64,000 nt of DNA. Origin: JAOUGY01 sp963825585. GTDB taxonomy: Bacteria; Actinomycetota; Acidimicrobiia; Spongiisociales; ZC4RG35. Every line of letters starts with the position of its first letter. Positions within the stretch are counted from its first letter, which is position 1. The stretch covers positions 372,001 through 436,000 of the forward strand of contig CAWGTX010000010.1 in NCBI GenBank assembly GCA_963825585.1, written 5' to 3'. This document shows positions 17,348 to 26,250 of this stretch, piece after piece. The position numbers and the translations under genes were made by a program. Under the pieces are notes generated by a model. It was not told where the DNA came from, ran no database searches, and worked only from the letters and a program-made list of their open reading frames with translations.

Positions 17348-18004
17348 TCATCCTCCCGGCTGCACCACTCCGTGCTCGTAGGCGAACACCACTGCCTGCA
17401 CGCGATCACGCAGATCCAGCTTGGTGAGGACGTTCGACACGTGGGTCTTCACGGTGGCCTCGCCCACGAACAGCACCTCGGCGATCTCGGCGTTGGTGTG
17501 GCCGCGGGCCAGCAGCCCGAGGACCTCGACCTCTCGTTCGGTGAGCCGTTCCAGCTCGCGGGATGAGGCGGCCACGGCCGGGCGCCGGGCGAACTCCTCG
17601 ACGATGCGGCGGGTCACCGATGGGGCGAGCAGGGACTCTCCGGCCGCGACCACGCGGACCGCTTCGAGCAGCCGCTCCGGTGGGGCGTTCTTGAGGAGGA
17701 ACCCGCTGGCGCCGTTGCGGAGCGCCGAGAACACGTAGTCGTCGCGCTCGAAGGTGGTGAGCATCAGCACCCGGGGAACCGGCGGCGGAAGGGCGGTGAT
17801 GGTGGCGGTGGCCTCCAGCCCGTCCATGCCGGGCATCTGGATGTCCATCAGCACCAGGTCGGGGCGCTCGTGTTTGACCATGCGCACGGCCTCGGTGCCG
17901 TCAGCGGCTTCACCCACCACGGTGATGTCGGCTTCGGCGTCGACGATCATGCGGAATCCGCTGCGGACCAGTTGTTGGTCGTCGACCAGGAGCACCCGGA
18001 TCAT
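17348..18004 (-). CDS. NarL/LuxR-family response regulator
   Basis: A 218-residue two-component regulator. The receiver domain starts MIRVLLVDDQQLVRSGFRMI, with phosphoacceptor Asp54 in LVLMDIQMPGMDG and the conserved Lys in FLLKNAPPERLL. The C-terminal LuxR-type helix-turn-helix reads LTEREVEVLGLLARGHTNAEIAE and VKTHVSNVLTKLDLRDR. Its ATG overlaps the stop of the upstream histidine kinase gene, making them an operon. Targets are unknown; the divergent ABC transporter next to the kinase is a plausible one. Confidence 0.93.
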   Translation of the reverse strand: MIRVLLVDDQQLVRSGFRMIVDAEADITVVGEAADGTEAVRMVKHERPDLVLMDIQMPGMDGLEATATITALPPPVPRVLMLTTFERDDYVFSALRNGASGFLLKNAPPERLLEAVRVVAAGESLLAPSVTRRIVEEFARRPAVAASSRELERLTEREVEVLGLLARGHTNAEIAEVLFVGEATVKTHVSNVLTKLDLRDRVQAVVFAYEHGVVQPGG

Positions 18005-19254
18005 GCGGTGGCCTCGTCGTAGGCGGTCCCGGTGGGCAGCGATGCGGCCACCCGGTAGCCGCCGTCGCCTGTGGTGCCGGATCGGAAGGTTCCGCCCACC
18101 ATGGCCACCCGTTCCCGCATGCCCATCAGGCCGCGACCGCCGCCAGGGGTCGACGCCACCGTGCCGCGCCGGTTCACCACCTCCACGTCGAGGGTACCGG
18201 TGGTGTAGGTGAGGACGACGGTGGTGGGCACCGACCCGGCGTGTTTCAGCGTGTTGGTGAGCGCCTCTTGGATGATGCGGTACGCCGACAGCGCCACCGA
18301 GGCGGGAACGGGGCGCTCTCTGCCGATCACACGTTTCTCGACCGGGATCCCGGCGGCCCGGGTCTGGTCGAGCAAGCGGTCGAGCTCGTCGAGGGTGGGT
18401 TGGGGTCCGTGCAGGTCGCTGTCGTCGCCTGAGCGGAGGAAGCCGACCAGCTTCTGGAGTTCGCCCACCGCCTGGCGACCGGACTCCTCGATCGAGGTGA
18501 GGGCTCCCAGGGCACGGTCGGGATCGGTGGCGAGGATGCGCCGGGCCGCTCCGGCCTGGAGCCCCATCACCGACACGTGGTGGGCGACCACGTCGTGCAG
18601 CTCACGTGCTATCCGAACCCGCTCGTCGACCACAGCCCGTTTGGCGCGTTCCTCGCGTTCGACGGCCAACTGGTCTGCACGACGTTGCAGCTCGGCTTCG
18701 TTCTCCTGACGCAGACGCGCCAGATCGCCCATCCTCCATGCCGCCGCGAAGAACGCCACATTGATGACCACCGAGAACGTGGTCGCCAGCACGGCGTCGA
18801 CGTTGACGTAGTCGGTCTGCCCGAGAATGCTCCACACCAGGAGCCCGATCGAAGCGATGATGGCGACCACCCGTGACCATTGACGGGCGGTCGAGTCGGC
18901 CACCCAGGCCCCCACCGAGTAGATCGCCACGAACAGGGCCAACGACGTCATCGTGCCTTCCGGAACCTCGAGGACCCGAGCCACTGCGAACAGCACCGTC
19001 ACAACGAGAAGCACGGCAACGGGGCGGACCCGCCGAAGCGCCAGCGGGGCCAGTAGGGCGATCATGAGGACCACGGAGGCGGAGAGGGTGGGGACTTCGT
19101 CGAGCCCGTCATCGGCTTCGATGAAGTCGTAGGCCACAACCAGCCCGAGCAGTGCCAGCACGATCATTCCCGCCGCCACCGTGGCGTCGCGCATCATGTT
19201 GTTTCGGGTCAGAGCAGTGGGCATGGACGGGATCCTATTGATCGGGGAGGTCAA
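18001..19254 (-). CDS. NarL-type sensor histidine kinase
   Basis: A membrane-bound kinase with about five hydrophobic segments in residues 25-175, a short coiled linker (LARLRQENEAELQRRADQL), the HisKA_3 box IARELHDVVAHHVSVMGL with phosphorylated His220, and an HATPase domain ending in GGGRGLMGMRERV. The TTG at 19254 follows a strong GAGGAGGGAGG Shine-Dalgarno by 5 bases. An ATG at 19224 (MPTALTRNN) is the alternative start. It is translationally coupled to the downstream response regulator. No dedicated sensing domain is visible, so it probably senses through its membrane segments. Confidence 0.9.
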   Translation of the reverse strand: MTSPINRIPSMPTALTRNNMMRDATVAAGMIVLALLGLVVAYDFIEADDGLDEVPTLSASVVLMIALLAPLALRRVRPVAVLLVVTVLFAVARVLEVPEGTMTSLALFVAIYSVGAWVADSTARQWSRVVAIIASIGLLVWSILGQTDYVNVDAVLATTFSVVINVAFFAAAWRMGDLARLRQENEAELQRRADQLAVEREERAKRAVVDERVRIARELHDVVAHHVSVMGLQAGAARRILATDPDRALGALTSIEESGRQAVGELQKLVGFLRSGDDSDLHGPQPTLDELDRLLDQTRAAGIPVEKRVIGRERPVPASVALSAYRIIQEALTNTLKHAGSVPTTVVLTYTTGTLDVEVVNRRGTVASTPGGGRGLMGMRERVAMVGGTFRSGTTGDGGYRVAASLPTGTAYDEATA

Positions 19255-19357
19255 CAGCCTCCCTCCTCAGGGGGAAGCAACGATCCCTCGGTAGGCGGAC
19301 GCCACCGTCGGTCGCTGCCCATAGGTTGGTGGCAACGAACCATCCAGGAGGACACAC

Positions 19358-20245
19358 ATGCTTGCGATCAACGAGCTCTCCAAAACCTACGGCGATGTGG
19401 TCGCCCTCGAGGGGTGCAGCTTCACCGTGGAACCGGGGCGGATGCTCGGCTTTCTCGGCCCGAACGGCGCCGGCAAGACGACCACCATGCGGGCGATCTT
19501 CGGCCTTCTCCGGCCCGACGCAGGTCACGTCACATGGAACGGCCAACCGATCTCTCCCGAGACACGACTCAGGTTCGGGTACATGCCCGAGCAGCGGGGC
19601 CTCTACCCGAAGATGAAGGTGGTCGAACAACTCGTGTATTTCGGGCGCCTCCACGCCATGTCGGAGCCCGAGGCCAGGGCAGCGGCCGAAGAACTGCTCG
19701 AAGAGTTGGGCCTGACGGACCGGGCCAAGGATCCCCTCGATGCCCTCTCGCACGGCAACCAGCAACGGATCCAGTTGGCGGCCGCCCTGGTCCACTCGCC
19801 CGAGGTTCTGGTGCTCGACGAGCCGTTCAACGGGCTCGATCCGATCGGCGCCGAGACGATGGCGAACGTACTGCGGCAACGGGTGGCGGCAGGCGCCACC
19901 GTGGTGTTCTCCTCCCACCAACTCGACCTGGTGGAGGACCTGTGCCAGGACGTGGCGATCATCCACAAGGGTCGGATCGTCGTGGCCGGCGAGGTGCGCG
20001 CACTGCAGGATCGCTCACCGCACCGCATCCTCGAGATCGAGGTGGCCGAGGAGGGCGCCGACGTCCTGGCGATGTTGAACGGTGTCGTGTCCTCGTCGTT
20101 CGACGGCTTCCGGCACCGGCTGGTGGTCGCCGCCGACGAAGACGTGACGTCGTTGATCGCCGACCCACGTGTGGGCAGATCGGTCCGGCATTTCAGCTAT
20201 TCGACCCCGACCCTTTCCGACCTGTTCAAGGAGGCAGTGGCATGA
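19358..20245 (+). CDS. ABC transporter ATP-binding protein
   Basis: A 295-residue ATPase of the NatA/EcsA type. It shows Walker A GPNGAGKTT (34-42), signature LSHGNQQRIQLAAAL, Walker B VLVLDEPFNGLDP, and the H-loop in VVFSSHQLDLVEDL. The C-terminal extension of about 80 residues is usual in this group. A CAGGAGG Shine-Dalgarno precedes the ATG. The gene overlaps the permease gene (ATGA) and is divergent from the two-component operon, an arrangement often seen for kinase-regulated exporters. Confidence 0.93.
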   Translation: MLAINELSKTYGDVVALEGCSFTVEPGRMLGFLGPNGAGKTTTMRAIFGLLRPDAGHVTWNGQPISPETRLRFGYMPEQRGLYPKMKVVEQLVYFGRLHAMSEPEARAAAEELLEELGLTDRAKDPLDALSHGNQQRIQLAAALVHSPEVLVLDEPFNGLDPIGAETMANVLRQRVAAGATVVFSSHQLDLVEDLCQDVAIIHKGRIVVAGEVRALQDRSPHRILEIEVAEEGADVLAMLNGVVSSSFDGFRHRLVVAADEDVTSLIADPRVGRSVRHFSYSTPTLSDLFKEAVA

Positions 20246-21432
20246 GCACCTGGGAGACACTCAAACTGGTCGTCAAACGGGAACTGATCGAACGCGGCAA
20301 GAGCAAGGCGTTCCTCATCTCGACACTGTTCACGATCCTGCTGCTCACGGCCGCCATCGCCCTGCCGGTTTTCCTCGGCCAGCGGACGCAGAGTTACGAC
20401 GTGGGACTGGTCGGAGAAGGGAACCAGGCGATCATCGACGCCGCCCTCTCGCTCGGCAACGCCGACGAGGACGATGGCGGGGTGGAGATCACCACCGTCG
20501 ACCTCGATTCGGTGGCGGCGCTCGAGTCGGCGCTCGACGACGAAACCGTCGAGATCGGTCTGGTGGAGGGCTCAGAACTGGTGACCCCGGCAGGAACCGG
20601 CGCCGATGGCAGCCTCGAACGCCTGCTTCAGGAGGCGGCTGCCGCGGTGGCGCTCGACGAACTGTCCGGCGAGGCAGCCCGAGCGGCGGCGATCCTGAGT
20701 GAGGACACACTCGATGTCCGCTCGCTGAGCGACCTCGACAGCGCCGATAGCGACGCCCGTGTCCTGGTGGCACTCGGGGGCCTGTTCCTCATGTACATGG
20801 CGATCCTGTCGTACGGGAGCTGGACCCTGGCCGGTGTCACCGAGGAAAAGACCAGCCGCGTGGTGGAGGTGCTGTTGGCAACGGTGAAGCCCTGGCAGTT
20901 GCTGGCCGGCAAGATCATCGGAATCGGCATCCTGGGCCTCACCCAGTTCATCGCCACCATCGCCATCGCCATCGTCGCCGTTCGAGTGACGGGGGCTTTC
21001 GAGCTCCCGGCGATCCCGGTGGCGTCTCTGCCACTCCTGGTGCTGTGGTTCGTGCTCGGCTACGCGCTGTACGCGACGGGGATGGGTGCCGCCGGTGCCC
21101 TGGTCAGCAGGATGGAGGACGCCCAGAGCGTCGCCACGCCGTTCACGATCATGTCGGTCATCGGGTTCTTCGTGAGCTTCCAGGTGCTCGACGATCCGTC
21201 CAGCACTCTGGCACGCGTCACGTCGCTGTTCCCGCCAACCGCACCGTTCGCAGCTCCCGTCCGGGCCGCCTTCGGGGCAATCCCCTGGTGGGAGATGACG
21301 CTGTCGGTGGTGCTGATGATGATCAGCATCGTCGTGCTGGTCCGTTTCGCCGGCCGGGCGTACTCCGGCGGCCTCCTTCGCTTTGGGAACAAGGTGAGCT
21401 GGAAGGAAGCTGTCAGGTCGGCGGAGCTGTAG
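20242..21432 (+). CDS. ABC-2 type permease (NatB-like)
   Basis: A 396-residue membrane partner of the upstream ATPase. The first transmembrane segment (FLISTLFTILLLTAAIALPVFLG) is followed by an extracellular domain of about 160 residues. Then come five or so segments, including LGGLFLMYMAILSYG and ILGLTQFIATIAIAIVAV, with EEKTSRVVEVLLATVKPWQLLAGKI as the cytoplasmic coupling helix typical of NatB/ABC-2 permeases. It probably exports a small molecule or ions; the substrate is unknown. The gene ends next to a heptamer-repeat array. Confidence 0.9.
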   Translation: MSTWETLKLVVKRELIERGKSKAFLISTLFTILLLTAAIALPVFLGQRTQSYDVGLVGEGNQAIIDAALSLGNADEDDGGVEITTVDLDSVAALESALDDETVEIGLVEGSELVTPAGTGADGSLERLLQEAAAAVALDELSGEAARAAAILSEDTLDVRSLSDLDSADSDARVLVALGGLFLMYMAILSYGSWTLAGVTEEKTSRVVEVLLATVKPWQLLAGKIIGIGILGLTQFIATIAIAIVAVRVTGAFELPAIPVASLPLLVLWFVLGYALYATGMGAAGALVSRMEDAQSVATPFTIMSVIGFFVSFQVLDDPSSTLARVTSLFPPTAPFAAPVRAAFGAIPWWEMTLSVVLMMISIVVLVRFAGRAYSGGLLRFGNKVSWKEAVRSAEL

Positions 21433-21449
21433 AAGGCAGAACGACCGAC

Positions 21450-21602
21450 GCAACACGCAACACGCAACACGCTTGACGGAACGAGGAACGAGGAACGAGG
21501 CGGAATCTGCGTTCCGAGCCAGCAGCGAGCCAGAAGCCAGAAGCCAGAAGCCAGAAGCCAGAAGCCAGAAGCCAGAAGCCAGAAGCCAGAAGCCAGAAGC
21601 CT
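21450..21602. repeat. three successive heptamer tandem repeats
   Basis: Within 150 bp there are three different 7-bp tandem arrays: CGCAACA x3 (about 21450-21472), GAACGAG x3 (about 21479-21500) and GCCAGAA x10 (21529-21598, perfect). They lie between the convergent ABC permease and nuclease genes, outside any gene. They resemble the short tandemly repeated heptanucleotides known from cyanobacteria in unit length only. Confidence 0.9.
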
Positions 21603-21606
21603 CCAA

Positions 21607-21642
21607 ACTGTGCCCGCCCCCATCGTTGGAGGCGGGCACAGT
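21607..21642. terminator. hairpin between convergent genes, likely bidirectional terminator
   Basis: Perfect 12-bp arms, ACTGTGCCCGCC (21607-21618) and GGCGGGCACAGT (21631-21642), enclose a 12-base loop. The hairpin sits 16 bp from the nuclease stop codon. No clear T-run follows on either strand, which is usual in high-GC actinobacteria. Confidence 0.65.
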
Positions 21643-21658
21643 CATCTCGTCTCTCGAG

Positions 21659-24600
21659 TCAGTTCCCCTGGTCGTGGGGAACAGTGACTTCTGTGGTGAA
21701 CACCGTCTCGTTGCCGCAGGCATCGACGGCCGAGTAGGTGATCGTGTAGATCCGCCCGTCTCCGCTTCCCAGCCGGCTGGCACGGAGTTGGAAGGTGGTG
21801 TCGTCCACGATCACGATGTCGGGGCCACGCCGCGGATTCCAGTCGGGCTCGTTCTTCGTGACCGACACCAACTCCACGTCGGCGCCGGAGGCATCGAACA
21901 CGTCGAGGGTGACCGTGACGTCCACCATCTGGTTGTTCGGCGGCCACAGCTGCGACGGGCTGGCGGTGGCCGATGCCGTCGGCGCCACCGCATCACAGAG
22001 GCCGAGGATCACCGGATCGTGGTCCGACGTCCGGAACTCGTTCGGTGCGAACAGGGACGTGACCTGGCCGAGCGACTTGAAATCGGTGTTGTAGTCCAGC
22101 ACCGGGATCTCGTCGGCGTTGATGTGGTACGACCCCGCCCCGGTGACCCGGGCGGCGACGCTGGGCGACGCCAGCGCATAGTCCAGGTAACCCCACTGTC
22201 CGTCGAACACGTAGGTGTAATGGTCGTCACCTTCGAAGGCACGGCCAAGGTCGAGGTAACCGGCGTCGACGAAGACGTCGATGGGGTCTTCCTTGGCGTA
22301 CGAGTTGAGGTCGCCGATCACGAAGACGTCGGGGTCGCCCGAACCGGTGGGGTCGGTACCCAGCCAATCCACCAGGGCCTCGGCAGCCGCCGTCCGGGCC
22401 GGGTTCCAACATCCCTGCCCGTCGCCCTGGTCGGCCTCGGCGCCGACGGCGTCACCGCAGCCCTTCGACTTGAGGTGGTTCACCACCACGGTGAACACCT
22501 CGCCGTCGTCGGAGGTGAAGCTCTGCGCCAGCGCCGGCCGGTTGAGGTCGTCGTCGAAGGTGGGATCCACCGAAGAATCGAGGATGGCGTGATCACCCAG
22601 CGGCGTCACCGCCCCGGTCTGGTAGATCAGACCCACCTTGATGGCGTCGGTGCCGATGGTCCCGGTCTCGATGTAGTCGTACTCGGGGCCGTCCGGGATG
22701 ACGTTGAGCCCGGCGACGATGTCGGCCATCGCCTCGACCCCGGTTGTGTTTTCCAACTCCACCAGGCCAACCACTTCGGCGTCGAGTCGGTCGAGTGCCT
22801 CCAGCAGCTTGACCCGCTGGCGTTCCAACTCCAGTGCGCTGTCGGCGCCTCGGCAGTCCTGGTCGAGGCCAGGGCCACACACGTCAGGCCCGGCGTCGAT
22901 CGTCACGTAGTAGTTGAGGACGTTGAACGCAGCCACGGTGGCCGTTCCGCCGACCTCGAGCGTCCCGGAGGGACGTGGATTCCGGGACTCGAAGTCCCAT
23001 TCGGCCCCCAGGGCATTCACCGGACGCAACCGGTAGGCGTTGGGAGAGGCGGCGTTCCCCGCCCAGGTGTAGGTCATCACACCCACCGCCCCGGTGATGG
23101 TGTCCCCGCCCCGGAAGGCGTTCGACTCGCTGAGCGCAGCGCCGTCGAGGCTGAAGATGATCGGATCGGGGTTCTGGACGTTGGTGGCGTCGTCGATCTT
23201 CAACCGGTTCAGGTTGTTGGCGGCCTGCACCGCGATGGCCGGAGCGCCCGGCTCGGCGATGTCTGTGGGCTGACCCAGCCGGTCGCCAGAGGACACCACC
23301 ACCTCGCCGAAGCGTCCGAGCTGGAAGTACTCCGTGACGTACAGCGTCTGAGGCAATTCCACCAGCATGCCCTCGTACCGCTCGAGATGCTCGGCCGACG
23401 GGAACGGAAGCTCCACCTGGACCGGTTCCAATGTTGCCGTCCCGCAGTCCACCACGGAGGACGCCGAGATCTGGGTCTGATCCTGGAACTCCGCAGCCGT
23501 TCCCGTCACCCGCACCACGTCGCCCAGCCCGACGGAGTCGTTGTTGCCGTTGAACACGAAGATGCCGTCCGAGGTGGTCGGATCGCCGTCACCCACCGGG
23601 TCCTGCAGATAGAAGCCACGCAATGTCGGCGATGGGCCTTCGTAGTCACCCACCACCACCCCCTGGGTGGTGACGGTGCCGGTGATGGCGGCAGTGAGGC
23701 CGCTCCCCTGAATGGAGGGGATGGGAGTGAACACGGCGGCGCAGGCGTTCTGGACGCCGAAGGTCACCACCACGTCGCCCGCCATGGCGTCCGGCGGGTC
23801 ATTGCCATCCAGGTCGGTGACGGAGGCGGCGCTCACGGTGAGCGTGCAGTTCTCACCGGCCACCAGATCCGTCGCCGGATCGAGGGTGTACGAGGTGGTG
23901 CCGCCGGACACGGTCACGTCGATCGGGTCGGTGCACACGAGCGTGAAGCCACCGGGAGCGACCGCCACCGGCTCGGTGAAGGTGACCACCAGGTTCTCGG
24001 TGGGCGAGATGTCGCCACCGTCGGCCGGTGTGGTCGAGGCGACAGCCGGGGCGGCGTCCTCCACCGGTCCGTCACAGGAGGCGGTGTGGGTACCGAGGCC
24101 GGTGAAGGTGTCGGTGGCGAAACCGGTCCACTCGACGGCCGGGTCGAAGGCGTTCGACCCGTCGGGGTCGCCGGCGCACACAGTCTCGAGCCGCGCCAAC
24201 GTGTTGTCGGCGGTGCTGGTGAGCCCGCTCCCCCACTCGCTCCCGGGGTCGAGGCCGATCTGACCGATCACGTCGAGGGTTTCGGTTCCCTGGCGCAGCA
24301 CCACAGCGTCGTCACCGTTGAACCATCCGGCGCCATTGGTCTGATCCGCCTGGGCGAGGACGGTGGCGTTGGCCGACGCTTGAGCGACCACGTGCACGTC
24401 ACCGTCGGCGACCGTCCCGGTCAGGTTGATGGTCAACCCGGCGGTGGTGCTGCCATTGAAGAACATCTGAACGCTGTAGCCACCCGCTGCAAGGTCGACG
24501 GCGGCACCGGTGCCGTTGTAGATCTCGAGGGCCTTGTTGAAGCTGGTTCCCTCGATGTACTCGGAGAAGAACAATCCATCGGTGGCGGCCGCCGCCGGGC

Positions 24601-24682
24601 CTGCGCCCAGCGGTATCGAGGCGACCAACAGTGCCAGGGTCGATGCCCAGGCGGCGAGACGTGTCCGTGATCCCAACTTCAC
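21659..24682 (-). CDS. secreted ExeM/NucH-type extracellular endonuclease
   Basis: A 1007-residue secreted protein. A signal peptide (LALLVASIPLGAGPAAAATD) precedes a lamin-tail-like domain (GLFFSEYIEGTSFNKALEIYNGT), a Big_5-like domain near 210-310 (PAVASTTPADGGDISPTENL) and an OB-fold-like region (ITGTVTTQGVVVGDYEG). The nuclease domain of the endonuclease/exonuclease/phosphatase fold starts at TVAAFNVLNYYVTID, with VGLVELEN, VNHLKSKGCGD, VIGDLNSYAKEDP and the final RTSDHDPVIL catalytic motif. A beta-sandwich C-terminus of about 100 residues follows. It should degrade extracellular DNA, for nutrition or biofilm turnover. The long open frame on the other strand is a composition artefact. Confidence 0.9.
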   Translation of the reverse strand: MKLGSRTRLAAWASTLALLVASIPLGAGPAAAATDGLFFSEYIEGTSFNKALEIYNGTGAAVDLAAGGYSVQMFFNGSTTAGLTINLTGTVADGDVHVVAQASANATVLAQADQTNGAGWFNGDDAVVLRQGTETLDVIGQIGLDPGSEWGSGLTSTADNTLARLETVCAGDPDGSNAFDPAVEWTGFATDTFTGLGTHTASCDGPVEDAAPAVASTTPADGGDISPTENLVVTFTEPVAVAPGGFTLVCTDPIDVTVSGGTTSYTLDPATDLVAGENCTLTVSAASVTDLDGNDPPDAMAGDVVVTFGVQNACAAVFTPIPSIQGSGLTAAITGTVTTQGVVVGDYEGPSPTLRGFYLQDPVGDGDPTTSDGIFVFNGNNDSVGLGDVVRVTGTAAEFQDQTQISASSVVDCGTATLEPVQVELPFPSAEHLERYEGMLVELPQTLYVTEYFQLGRFGEVVVSSGDRLGQPTDIAEPGAPAIAVQAANNLNRLKIDDATNVQNPDPIIFSLDGAALSESNAFRGGDTITGAVGVMTYTWAGNAASPNAYRLRPVNALGAEWDFESRNPRPSGTLEVGGTATVAAFNVLNYYVTIDAGPDVCGPGLDQDCRGADSALELERQRVKLLEALDRLDAEVVGLVELENTTGVEAMADIVAGLNVIPDGPEYDYIETGTIGTDAIKVGLIYQTGAVTPLGDHAILDSSVDPTFDDDLNRPALAQSFTSDDGEVFTVVVNHLKSKGCGDAVGAEADQGDGQGCWNPARTAAAEALVDWLGTDPTGSGDPDVFVIGDLNSYAKEDPIDVFVDAGYLDLGRAFEGDDHYTYVFDGQWGYLDYALASPSVAARVTGAGSYHINADEIPVLDYNTDFKSLGQVTSLFAPNEFRTSDHDPVILGLCDAVAPTASATASPSQLWPPNNQMVDVTVTLDVFDASGADVELVSVTKNEPDWNPRRGPDIVIVDDTTFQLRASRLGSGDGRIYTITYSAVDACGNETVFTTEVTVPHDQGN

Positions 24683-24775
24683 TCCCTTCGAACGTCCCCA
24701 ACGAACCTACACGTCGAGATTGACTCATGTGCGTCCCTCCGGTGTCCGGGTGGGGTCCGCTCCTATGCTCGGGCC

Positions 24776-25588
24776 ATGGAATATGAGCACCTGGAGATCG
24801 AGGTCCGTGACCACGTCGGCTGGCTCTGGCTGAACCGCCCCGGCAAGCACAACGCCCTCTCGGCCGACATGTGGGCGGATATCCCGTCGGCCGTCGCCGA
24901 ACTGGCCGACGACCCCGAGGTTCGGGTGCTGGCGGTGGCCGGCCGGGGGCCGGCGTTCACGGTGGGCATCGACCTGGGCATGCTGATGACAGTGAGCCAG
25001 ACGGATGAGCCGTCGGAGGCGACCCGCAAGATGGCGTTCTACCGGAAGGTCAAACAGCTCCAGGGCACGATGAGCGCCTTCGAGCAATGTCCCAAGCCGG
25101 TGATCGCCGCCGTCCACGGCTGGTGCATCGGGGCGGGTGTCGATCTGATCACAGCATGTGACATCCGGCTGGCATCGGCCGATGCCGCTTTCGGGGTGCG
25201 GGAGACAAAGATCGCCCTCGTCGCCGACGTCGGCACCCTGCAGCGACTCCCCAAGGTGATCGCACCCGGGCACGTTGCCGAACTCGCCTACACCGGCAAG
25301 GACATCGACGCCGCCGAAGCGGAGCGAATCGGCCTGGTGAACCGGGTGTACCGCGACCACGATGCCCTCATCGAAGCCGCCACCTCAATGGCCGCCGAGA
25401 TCGCCGCCAACAGCCCGTTCGTGGTGCAGGGCATCAAGGCAGTGCTCCAGGCCGAGGAGGGCATGTCCACCGCCGCCGCCCTCGAGCACGTGGCGCTGTG
25501 GAACACGTCGTTCCTCATGACCGACGATCTGGTGGAGGCGATGAACGCCTTCGTAGAGAAGCGCCCACCCGAGTTCAAGGGGACGTGA
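24776..25588 (+). CDS. crotonase family, dienoyl-CoA isomerase-like
   Basis: A 270-residue crotonase-fold protein. Oxyanion-hole segments are RGPAFTVGIDLGML and HGWCIGAGVDLITACDIR. The segment VRETKIALVADVGTLQRLPK closely resembles mammalian delta3,5-delta2,4-dienoyl-CoA isomerase (ECH1), including the Glu and Asp that replace the usual hydratase pair and the Asp in ACDIR. It probably isomerises unsaturated fatty acyl-CoA intermediates in beta-oxidation. The ATG at 24776 is the only start in keeping with the fold. It stands alone, divergent from the nuclease gene. Confidence 0.85.
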   Translation: MEYEHLEIEVRDHVGWLWLNRPGKHNALSADMWADIPSAVAELADDPEVRVLAVAGRGPAFTVGIDLGMLMTVSQTDEPSEATRKMAFYRKVKQLQGTMSAFEQCPKPVIAAVHGWCIGAGVDLITACDIRLASADAAFGVRETKIALVADVGTLQRLPKVIAPGHVAELAYTGKDIDAAEAERIGLVNRVYRDHDALIEAATSMAAEIAANSPFVVQGIKAVLQAEEGMSTAAALEHVALWNTSFLMTDDLVEAMNAFVEKRPPEFKGT

Positions 25589-25612
25589 CTCGACGGTGAA
25601 CCGTCGGGCAGC

Positions 25613-25790
25613 AGCTTGGGGCACGGAGCGAGGAGCGAGGAGCCGGAAGCCGCTGACGGTGAAATCGGCATTGACTGAGTGCGGTCATGGCCTTTCCGGT
25701 TCTGGCTCCTCGCCCCTCGCGCCAGGCTCCTTGCCTGTCCCCCGCAACGGACCTCTCTCTACTCGTTCACTGTTGGCGCGACCTGAACAG
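25613..25790. repeat. interspersed hairpin repeat, copy 1
   Basis: A diverged copy of the sequence at 43805-43990. Shared landmarks in order are a GCGAGGAGC-type run, CCGGAA, TGCGGTCATG, TTCCGG, GGCTCCTCGCCCCTCGC, and an ending in ACTCGTTC then GCGCAACC or GCGCGACC. The GAGGAGCC...GGCTCCTC parts can pair, making a hairpin. No coding content is recognisable. Shorter pieces of the same text occur near 5330-5370, 8290-8335 and 26155-26195. Confidence 0.7.
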
Positions 25791-25988
25791 CAGGTCGACA
25801 CCTTCTCCACTGAGCTCGAGCCACCCCTCTGCGCCGACGGCCTCGGTGACGCCCATCAGCGCCGTGGCGACGACCGTCGGGGCGGTCGACGCGGTCTGTT
25901 CGGTGTTCTGGGTATCGGCGGTCTCACACGCCACGAGGAGAACGAGAGCCGCCGCCGCGACCATCACCCGATGCGCTCGGTGCCTCAT
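25767..25988 (-). CDS. small putative lipoprotein
   Basis: From the ATG at 25988, 73 codons encode MRHRAHRVMVAAAALVLLVAC, a good lipoprotein signal with lipobox LVAC, then a short polar, Thr-rich tail. The end of the frame lies inside the interspersed repeat, so the gene may have been truncated by it. Function unknown; the length is short for a functional lipoprotein. Confidence 0.45.
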   Translation of the reverse strand: MRHRAHRVMVAAAALVLLVACETADTQNTEQTASTAPTVVATALMGVTEAVGAEGWLELSGEGVDLLFRSRQQ

Positions 25989-26250
25989 ACTTCTATGACG
26001 TTGTGGGACTGGCCCAAGGTTCCATGTTCGGGGCCCCCGGCGACCTTGTCGCAAGGCGAACTCTGGCTCGATCGCTCCGATGCGGGCTGCCTCCGACAGC
26101 GGTCCAACGTCACCCGATCGGGTTCCCGGTGACTACACACTGCCCGCTGAGGATTCCGCTCTCTGGCTCCTCGCCCTCGCTCCGGGCTGTGTCGATTCCG
26201 CCCCCCTGGGCTTTCACTACCGTGCGGCTTCGACGAACGGGGAGCGTGCG

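Noticed and set aside
21473..24670. A 1065-codon open frame on the plus strand
   Set aside because: It lies antisense to the ExeM/NucH-type nuclease gene, begins in a heptamer array and has His/Arg/Val-rich text with no domain; it is a side effect of high GC codon use.
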